The translations under genes were made by a program, and so were the position numbers. A DNA stretch of 20,382 nucleotides, from contig JAOZSJ010000064.1 in NCBI GenBank assembly GCA_029939715.1, forward strand, positions 1 through 20,382, written 5' to 3'. This DNA is from 4572-123 sp002084545. Its GTDB lineage: Bacteria > Desulfobacterota > Desulfobacteria > Desulfobacterales > 4572-123. The notes under the pieces are model-generated. The model made no database searches. It was given only the letters and a program-made list of their open reading frames with translations, and was not told where the DNA came from. Shown here piece after piece: positions 14,654 through 20,382 of this stretch (position 1 is its first letter; each line of letters starts with the position of its first letter).

Positions 14654-16540
14654 TCAGGTACCCTGCAATGTTGCTTTATATCTCTTGGGAATGGGTGTGC
14701 CTTCCTCGAAAGGAATGGCCAGTTTAAAAACACCATCATCAAGCCGGGAGAAGACTTTAAATTCACCTTTTTCAAAAACCCGCAACATAGCTTTATTGTG
14801 CTCCAGGATTTCAGCCACAAATCCCTTCAACCCCCGGTCTTTTGCCAATTGTATCAACATGCCGTACATGTAGGATGCAATGCCGAGGCCGTGATAGGAC
14901 TCATCCACGATAAAAGCCAGATCACCGAATTCCTCATCGTCTAATTTTGCAAAGCGAGCCTCGGCAATGATTGTCTCATTTTTAGGTTCTCCAAGCAGCG
15001 CTACGACGGAGATATCCGTTCTGTAATCAATGTTGACATATGTCTGCATTTTTTGATGCGGCATAACTGAAATGGGAAAGAAAAACCGGCTGTGGACAGC
15101 CTTTTTCGAAATACGATAAAACAGGTACCGCATGGCTGTTTCATCCGATGGTCTGGCAGGTCTGAAGCGTACTTTCACTCCACCTTTAAAGACATGTTCA
15201 CCCATGATGTCCAAAGGGTACAATCGTCCGATATTCACAGGATAAATCTGATCCGGAGATAAAATTCGCTTCTCTTTTGCAGCCTGGACCAATGCATCCC
15301 TGTCATCCGGATGGGCAATATCGATTAAGGCTTGCGCGCGCTCCTTGAGGGTACGCCACTTCAGGTTTGCGATACCATATTCCGTGACAACCGCATCGAT
15401 CGATTCCCTCATATTAAATTGATTACGCAGGTCTCGAAGCATAACGACGATATTGGGCGCGCCCATTCTATTTCTACTGGGCAATCCAACAATCGTCCGC
15501 CCGCCCGCGGAAAGTTCCGTGCCGATAAAAAGGTCGGCGGCCTGCCCCGGCCCGGTTATGAGGTCGCCCTTGCCCATGGAAAAAGAAATACGTCCCAGCA
15601 AATCGACTTTGCGGGCATCCTGTATTACAACAAAGTTGGGATTTCGCCCAATTTGTACCGGGTTTAACACGTTTTCGATGCACTGGAATTCAACAACCGG
15701 GTTATGGTCCAGCCATTGCAGCAGGCGAGAAGTGCCAAGGGCGTAAGAGGTCACTGATTTTCCCCGGAACACTTCTTTTCGATAGTTGGAGACGGCGCCG
15801 CTCTTAACCAGATCCATGAGTGCATCCGTAAAATACGTTGAATGAATACCCAGGTGCTTCTTGGACACCAGGTTTTGACTTAACGCCTCGAACAATGCAC
15901 CCGTATTAAAATTGAGACAATCTCCGTCCTGTATCATTTGTGCAATATTTTCGGCCACCTTTTTGATAACAGGCTTGACAGGGTGTCGCTTAAAATAAAG
16001 CGGTGGTTCCGTGGCTTCGACAAGGATGTCGAAATCAGAAAGAGAAACAATCGTATCACCCAGGGTAAATGGAGTCCGGGTATTGATTTCTCCCACGACC
16101 AGGGAAGCCCTGGCCATGGCTTCTCGTGCAATATCGACTGCAACACCCATGCTGCAGTACCCCTCACTGTCGGGCGGTGTAATCTGCACGAATGCCACAT
16201 CAATCGGAATCCGGCTGGATTGGATCAGTTCCTTTATCTGGGAAAAACGTCCGGGAATCAAATCGACATTGCCCGCAACGACCGCCTCGCTGGAAATCCA
16301 TGTGGAAAAAAAAGTTTTAAGCCGGTATTGCTGGTAATCCAGTTTTTTTAATGAAGAAAAATCAGCGTGTCTTGTCAGTTGAATCAATTCCAGATCATTG
16401 ATATTGGGATAATCAGAGGCAAATAAGTGTTTTGTGAGTGTTCGCGGTTCTGCAACACCACTTCCCAGAAAAATACTCATCCCGGGTCTGATATAGCTCA
16501 ATACTTCCTCGGGGGCTATCACCCGCTGCTGCCATTGCAT
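14654..16540 (-). CDS. Acetyl-CoA hydrolase/transferase fused to a C-terminal GNAT acetyltransferase domain
   Basis: Residues 1 to about 440 of this 628-aa protein form a family I CoA-transferase/acetyl-CoA hydrolase like the 4-hydroxybutyrate or acetate CoA-transferases. Visible segments are FLGSGVAEPRTL (24-35), PIDVAFVQITPPDSEGYCSMG (about 112-132), VEF with probable catalytic Glu284, and AGGRTIVGLPS (345-355). Residues about 453-600 form a GNAT domain: VRFRPARPSDETAMRYLF at the start and YHGLGIASYMYGMLIQLAKDRG (549-570) as the acetyl-CoA site, with His where many members have Arg/Gln. This two-domain arrangement is known in anaerobes and other bacteria. The first part should move CoA between acyl groups; the second may acetylate a protein or small molecule, possibly a lysine. 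The gene is divergent from the MFS transporter. Confidence 0.9.
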   Translation of the reverse strand: MQWQQRVIAPEEVLSYIRPGMSIFLGSGVAEPRTLTKHLFASDYPNINDLELIQLTRHADFSSLKKLDYQQYRLKTFFSTWISSEAVVAGNVDLIPGRFSQIKELIQSSRIPIDVAFVQITPPDSEGYCSMGVAVDIAREAMARASLVVGEINTRTPFTLGDTIVSLSDFDILVEATEPPLYFKRHPVKPVIKKVAENIAQMIQDGDCLNFNTGALFEALSQNLVSKKHLGIHSTYFTDALMDLVKSGAVSNYRKEVFRGKSVTSYALGTSRLLQWLDHNPVVEFQCIENVLNPVQIGRNPNFVVIQDARKVDLLGRISFSMGKGDLITGPGQAADLFIGTELSAGGRTIVGLPSRNRMGAPNIVVMLRDLRNQFNMRESIDAVVTEYGIANLKWRTLKERAQALIDIAHPDDRDALVQAAKEKRILSPDQIYPVNIGRLYPLDIMGEHVFKGGVKVRFRPARPSDETAMRYLFYRISKKAVHSRFFFPISVMPHQKMQTYVNIDYRTDISVVALLGEPKNETIIAEARFAKLDDEEFGDLAFIVDESYHGLGIASYMYGMLIQLAKDRGLKGFVAEILEHNKAMLRVFEKGEFKVFSRLDDGVFKLAIPFEEGTPIPKRYKATLQGT

Positions 16541-16935
16541 GTGATTTTTATGATCCTTTATTGTTTTTGTAACCGAGTTCTAAGTTTTTGAATTAACTTG
16601 CGATAGTATACAATGGTATTGATGGAAAGTATAGAGATTTTATTTGATGTAAAATCAATAGGCTATAGCTTATTGATACCTTTGTTAACTTTTTGATTTT
16701 CAATTTGTATGTTTTTGATGATCCATTTCAGCATTGCAAAAAGGACACCACAGGCGGGCTGATTTTGTCGGTTTCGGGCAATGATGTCAGCTCCGGTGAA
16801 TTGATTTTGGCCTGGGTGCCTGAAAAACTGGTATTGAAAAAGACTCAAAAAGAATCTAATAGTAACTCCGCATGGTTCTGAATGAACGGTTATTGGATTT
16901 CAGCAGAAAGAAACCTGTATGGGCAATGTGAGATC
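16541..16935. other. Divergent intergenic region between the CoA-transferase and MFS genes
   Basis: About 395 nt with no convincing gene. It holds the palindrome at 16654-16677 and ATAC-AATG-GTAT (16608-16619). The latter resembles the candidate operators at 5248 and 3625 but has 4-nt spacing. ORFs of about 60 codons overlap here on both strands and look like chance. No consensus promoter was identified for either flanking gene. Confidence 0.5.
16654..16677. promoter_or_regulatory. 24-bp near-perfect palindrome, candidate operator
   Basis: The outer arms ATCAATA (16654-16660) and TATTGAT (16671-16677) enclose a central GCTATAGC palindrome, with a single mismatched pair between them, so 22 of 24 positions are self-complementary. 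It lies 114 bp upstream of the CoA-transferase start and about 260 bp upstream of the MFS start. A dimeric repressor or activator site is likely; there is no T-run that would suggest a terminator. Confidence 0.5.
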
Positions 16936-18156
16936 ATGACGGAAATTTTTTCAGGAAATATCGAATCCGGCCGGTTGAAGCCGTTGACCATCAGTATTGT
17001 CTCTGCGGTATTGACCGGTCTCTCTTATGGCTTTGGGATCTATCTGTTTCCCATGGTTATGCCGGAGATGCTCAAGGATCTGCACCTGAATTATACTCAT
17101 GCCGGAACTATTACCGGAGTGGGGCAGGTTTCCGCTTTGTTGACGATTCCCCCGGCCGGTTATCTGACAGGCCGGATCGGAGGGTTACGGCTGATTCTCC
17201 TATGTCCGCTGATTGGCGCCTGCCTTCTGGCGGCGATGTATTATGTGAAGGGATTTTATGGCCTGATGATCCTCAATTTTATCATTCGGGGTTGGCCGAT
17301 CATGGTGTGGATACCCCTTGTCGCCATCGCGGCGGAGCATATCGATGTAAAATGGCGGGCAACCATGCTGACCGCATCTTCCAGCGGGGCCTGTTTTTTT
17401 ATTTTTATCGACGGGGTTATTTCTTCGTATTTCCTGGCGCATTATCACTGGCGGAATATGTGGCTTTTTGTTTCCGGTTTGTGTTTAATCGTTGTTGTCG
17501 TATGTTTTCTGGCGCTCAAGGGGGTCAATGCCTGGGAAATTATAAAATATGGAGCGGGGCCTGCCAGTAAACCGACCGGTGATATTTTAAAATGGATAAA
17601 AACTCGCAGTGGTATCGCGCTCAATCTTCTTTTTGCCCTTGCCGGATTCGCCTTTGTGGCTTTTCAGATGTATCTGGCCCCTTTTCTCAGGGATGAACTG
17701 GGACTGGGGCTTGAGATAACCGGCGTTATGTGGGCGGTGATGGGAATCAGCGGTATTATCGGAGGGGTCGGGATCGGTGTAATCACCGATCGTATGGGGG
17801 CACGGATTTCTTTTGCTATCGTATTCGCAATGGCGGTCATTTCGACCGTTTTGATCTGTCTGCCGATGAACTTCCTTACTGTTTTAACCATGGCGGTCCT
17901 GTTTGGCGTCGGGCAGGCGGCTGTATTCGGATTGCATCCCGCGTATCTGTCCAAAACCATGTCCGCCGATTTGGCAGCCAAAGCCTTTTCAGTGGGAAAT
18001 ATGGTGATGATTTCCAGTGCGGTCGCCGGCAATTTTATCGGCGGCTGGAGTGGCGGCGAAACCGGCTCGTTTCTGTTGTTTTATATCGCCCTCGGGGGGT
18101 TGTTTTTGTTGGGCGTTTTTGTTTCGTTTTGTTTAAAAAATGAAAAATATAAATAG
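16936..18156 (+). CDS. MFS transporter
   Basis: A 12-helix major facilitator superfamily protein of 406 aa (424 aa if started at 16882). The start at 16936 (MTEIFSG) is preferred because it leaves a short cytoplasmic N-terminus before helix 1; neither start has a strong RBS. The helix 2-3 loop, GYLTGRIGGLRL, is a form of the MFS motif A, and GVITDRMGARIS in the second half is its counterpart. Such carriers move organic acids, osmolytes, sugars or drugs across the inner membrane by proton or solute coupling; the substrate is not predictable. It ends in TAG with an in-frame TGA seven codons later. It converges with the third methyltransferase gene (61-nt gap) and is divergent from the CoA-transferase. 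Confidence 0.9.
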   Translation: MTEIFSGNIESGRLKPLTISIVSAVLTGLSYGFGIYLFPMVMPEMLKDLHLNYTHAGTITGVGQVSALLTIPPAGYLTGRIGGLRLILLCPLIGACLLAAMYYVKGFYGLMILNFIIRGWPIMVWIPLVAIAAEHIDVKWRATMLTASSSGACFFIFIDGVISSYFLAHYHWRNMWLFVSGLCLIVVVVCFLALKGVNAWEIIKYGAGPASKPTGDILKWIKTRSGIALNLLFALAGFAFVAFQMYLAPFLRDELGLGLEITGVMWAVMGISGIIGGVGIGVITDRMGARISFAIVFAMAVISTVLICLPMNFLTVLTMAVLFGVGQAAVFGLHPAYLSKTMSADLAAKAFSVGNMVMISSAVAGNFIGGWSGGETGSFLLFYIALGGLFLLGVFVSFCLKNEKYK

Positions 18157-18217
18157 CAGCGGCAGAGGGATATCATATGAACTCTTGCATTGCGATCCCG
18201 GCGCATTTTAAAGTTGT

Positions 18218-19657
18218 TTATGCCTCTTTAAGTTCCTTTTCCGCAGCTTGGAGGATGCGGTTTAATTCTTTTTGCAGCGGCTTTTCCAGCGGGGGAACTT
18301 CATCTCTTTTCAAGATGTCGTTCATTTTATCATGGGCACGTTCTAAAATGGTGTTATTGCCGTTGTTCGACAGTTCAAAGGGCAGCCAGTCAAAAAGATC
18401 GGGTTTAAAACGCTTTTCCCGGCGCAGAAATTTTAACGTGTGCGGGTCTGACATGAAGTCACCTTTGTGCCCCACACGATTGATGGCCTCCACCGCCAGT
18501 GTCTCGCGGTTGATTTCGAATCCCTTTGTCAGGCGGCGGGTATATGCCGCCAGTTCATTGTCAATTACAAGAGCGAGGGGGCTGATGGCCAGTCCTCCTT
18601 CGATGGACCCGGCCGCGCCTATTTCAGTTATGCCGCTAAGTGCATACATGGTCAGGGCCGCACCCCGTTCAAACATGATCTGGTGGGCCTGACAGTCCGT
18701 GGTCGAGTATCCTACGGCGGCGGATGGAATATTAAAGAGCCGGGCCATCTGAAGCAGGCCGGAATTAATCATCATGATCTCCGGGCTGTGGTAAACGGCT
18801 GTGCCTTTGTGCATTTCCATTTCGTGCAGCAACACATAATACCAGGTCGGAATTCCCGGGCACAGGGTCTGGAGAAGCACCATGCTGCCCAGTGCTTCCG
18901 AATGGGTCCGGGCCAGTGCGCCGGCCAGGGTGTAGGGTGCATTGGCCCCGACCATGGGTACCAGGGGCACTTTTACCGGCAGATTGTACTCTCCGTAGAG
19001 CAGCAGCCGGTCGATCTCGTCGTTCGGGAAAAATAAAGGCTCGATCAGGCAGACAATACCACTGCAAAGAGGCCTTTGACGCAGAGCCTCACCGCCCCCG
19101 GCCACGGCCTTCATCATCTCTATCTGGTACTTCAGGTTCCCGGAGCTTTTGGGCAGGGCCCAGATATGTTTACGGCCCGCCTCCAGCATAACCTTGAGCG
19201 TGTGCAGATCGTAGGTTTCCGGTGGTGCATCCCGTGGCGCGGGGCATCCAACTATGTCCATGTTTTCCAGAGCGTCCATTAATGTGGCGATATCCCGGCA
19301 GTCAGCAAGCGTCAGAGGGCGAAATATATTGCTGAAGAAGTCGTAATGGTTGATGGTACCGCCTCCAGAGCGAACCACGGGCGGAGCTGCGGGGCCGGAC
19401 GAAACGTCCACATCGTACTCGGGTGTCCTTCCGGCACACAGGAATTTTTCAGGAGTTTTTTTAAGCGCTTTTTCAACCAGCTCAACCGGCAGGCGAACCT
19501 GGCCCCCGGCTGCATCGACATCGGCCCCGGCGTCAGCCAGTCTTTCCAGCGCCACCGGATGATTCAGCCGCAGACCGGTTGTTCGCAGGACTTCCAGAGA
19601 CGCTTCATGGACCATTTGGATTTCATTATCTGTTAATATATTATAATATTGCGACAT
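18218..19657 (-). CDS. MttB-superfamily methyltransferase without pyrrolysine
   Basis: The start at 19657 (MSQYYNIL) has GGAG 9 nt upstream and gives a 479-aa protein that begins where its relatives do; an upstream ATG at 19750 would add 31 non-family residues. The fold matches the other two MttB proteins: EIQMVHEASLEVLRTTGLRL at the N-terminus, KHIWALPKSSGNLKYQIEMM (about 163-182), and VGYSTTDCQAHQIMFERG around the active site. No UAG occurs; gapless alignment on FE[KR]G places Tyr317 at the Pyl position. It probably demethylates a quaternary amine or another methylated compound with a corrinoid partner, but the substrate is unknown and no corrinoid-protein gene is adjacent. It lies alone on its strand next to the MFS transporter, which could supply its substrate. 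Confidence 0.87.
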   Translation of the reverse strand: MSQYYNILTDNEIQMVHEASLEVLRTTGLRLNHPVALERLADAGADVDAAGGQVRLPVELVEKALKKTPEKFLCAGRTPEYDVDVSSGPAAPPVVRSGGGTINHYDFFSNIFRPLTLADCRDIATLMDALENMDIVGCPAPRDAPPETYDLHTLKVMLEAGRKHIWALPKSSGNLKYQIEMMKAVAGGGEALRQRPLCSGIVCLIEPLFFPNDEIDRLLLYGEYNLPVKVPLVPMVGANAPYTLAGALARTHSEALGSMVLLQTLCPGIPTWYYVLLHEMEMHKGTAVYHSPEIMMINSGLLQMARLFNIPSAAVGYSTTDCQAHQIMFERGAALTMYALSGITEIGAAGSIEGGLAISPLALVIDNELAAYTRRLTKGFEINRETLAVEAINRVGHKGDFMSDPHTLKFLRREKRFKPDLFDWLPFELSNNGNNTILERAHDKMNDILKRDEVPPLEKPLQKELNRILQAAEKELKEA

Positions 19658-20040
19658 CAGCGGTATCTCCAGTTTATATGAAAATGTTGAAAAAGGAATG
19701 TTAAATAAGGCGCCCTGACAGTTGCCGTTGAACTGATTGTGCGCAGGCACCGTTCTATTACCTGTTCATAATTCCATAGTCGATATTTGCAGACTTTGTT
19801 GTGTTCGGGCAGGACATGGGGCTATATACTAAAATACGACATTTCTATCCACACTTTTTTTAAGGTTCACCTGTTATATCCGGCCTATTTGTATTGGATG
19901 AGAAAAGGAATCTGAATAAAGTGAATTTTATTGCACATCTAATTCGATCCATTGGAATTTAATGATATCCAGGGTCGTATAATCATTTGACAGATATTAA
20001 AGGGAGCTGCAACAAGTATGAAAATGACAGGGGGGATTTA
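19658..20040. other. Intergenic region between the third methyltransferase gene and the TerB-like gene
   Basis: A 383-nt A+T-rich divergent region with no ORF of note. It should contain promoters for both flanking genes. A TATAAT on the plus strand (about 19979-19984) has no good -35 at normal spacing. The mini-frame ATG at 20017 (MKMTGGI) ends just before the next gene's start and only overlaps its RBS. I see no strong palindrome or terminator. Confidence 0.4.
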
Positions 20041-20382
20041 ATGGCATTAACATACAAGGGTAAGGTCATTTATTTAGCAAATATCGTTTCAATAGCCCGG
20101 GCAGTTGGAAATATTTCTCCAAAAGAAATTGAAGCAATTAAAAAGATACAAGAGAGTATCGGGGCAGGGAAAATAGAGCTGAACAAAGCTTATAAGGCTG
20201 CTGAGTCCCCGGATTATGAAATAAATCCAGTTGGATACTGGTCTGATAAAGTTAAAAATCTGGAAGATGTGATTTATGTATCCATGATAGATGGATGGAT
20301 TACTGATAAAAAAAAACAATCGATATTAAAATTTGCAAAGCAGATTAATCTTAAACAAGAGCAGATTAAGTACATTGCAGCG
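20041..20382 (+). CDS. Hypothetical protein, TerB-like (3' end outside window)
   Basis: The first 114 codons run open to the window edge, starting at an ATG behind a GGGGGGA ribosome-binding site. The visible part is helical, lysine-rich and mostly charged, with no signal peptide or membrane helix. SIARAVGNISPKEIEAIKKIQESIG and, later, SMIDGWITDKKKQSILKFAKQINL repeat a pattern of an acidic/polar turn followed by a helix. This resembles TerB-domain (tellurite resistance/DnaJ-associated) proteins, whose cellular role is poorly known. Base composition is clearly A+T-richer than in the neighbouring methyltransferase gene, which hints at a different origin. The family call is tentative. Confidence 0.6.
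   Translation, partial: MALTYKGKVIYLANIVSIARAVGNISPKEIEAIKKIQESIGAGKIELNKAYKAAESPDYEINPVGYWSDKVKNLEDVIYVSMIDGWITDKKKQSILKFAKQINLKQEQIKYIAA

Noticed and set aside
16663..16881. Overlapping ORFs of about 60 codons on both strands upstream of the MFS gene
   Set aside because: Neither has a good RBS or recognisable family segments, and they oppose each other; they are best seen as chance ORFs in the divergent regulatory region.
1..20382. tRNA, rRNA, CRISPR arrays or insertion sequences
   Set aside because: No cloverleaf-like tRNA (including tRNA-Pyl), rRNA segment, regularly spaced repeat array or transposase was recognised on reading both strands; a covariance-model search was not possible.

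Overview
The window comes from an anaerobic bacterium, most likely a sulfate-reducing Desulfobacterota. This is inferred from a pyrrolysine-type trimethylamine methyltransferase (mttB) with an in-frame UAG, two further MttB-superfamily paralogues, a CoA-acylating aldehyde dehydrogenase, a fused CoA-transferase/GNAT protein and moderate G+C. There is no rRNA, tRNA or taxonomic marker, so the genus cannot be fixed.

Layout. (1) Positions 1-5136, minus strand, read in the order non-Pyl MttB paralogue, Pyl-encoding mttB, CoA-acylating aldehyde dehydrogenase, and a dimethylglycine/sarcosine-dehydrogenase-like flavoprotein cut by the window edge. This looks like a methylated-amine catabolic locus. 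(2) Positions 5137-7132: a divergent sigma-54-type activator with PAS domains, behind a plausible sigma-70 promoter overlapped by a palindrome. (3) Positions 7144-8818: an EamA/DMT permease with a near-consensus promoter, then a small universal stress protein and a strong hairpin terminator. (4) Positions 8835-14202, minus strand: a peptide/nickel-type ABC importer (two permeases, a fused two-domain ATPase, a Tat-exported binding protein). At the 5' end, where a binding-protein gene usually sits, there is a deleted relic of a second binding protein. (5) Positions 14654-18156: an acetyl-CoA hydrolase/transferase with a C-terminal GNAT domain, divergent from an MFS transporter; the region between them holds a 24-bp near-palindrome. 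(6) Positions 18218-19657: a third MttB-superfamily protein with no UAG. (7) From 20041: the start of an A+T-rich gene resembling TerB-domain proteins.

How it may work together (inference). MttB-type enzymes move methyl groups from tertiary or quaternary amines to a corrinoid protein and so feed C1 metabolism. The flavoprotein could demethylate or oxidise a partly methylated product, and the acylating dehydrogenase could turn a C2 aldehyde left from the amine skeleton into an acyl-CoA. The permeases are candidate importers. No cognate corrinoid protein, corrinoid:CoM/H4folate methyltransferase, or pyl biosynthesis/tRNA gene is visible here, so these must lie elsewhere.

The most notable item is the pyrrolysine-encoding mttB. 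A standard translation would wrongly split it into a 327-aa protein and a downstream fragment.
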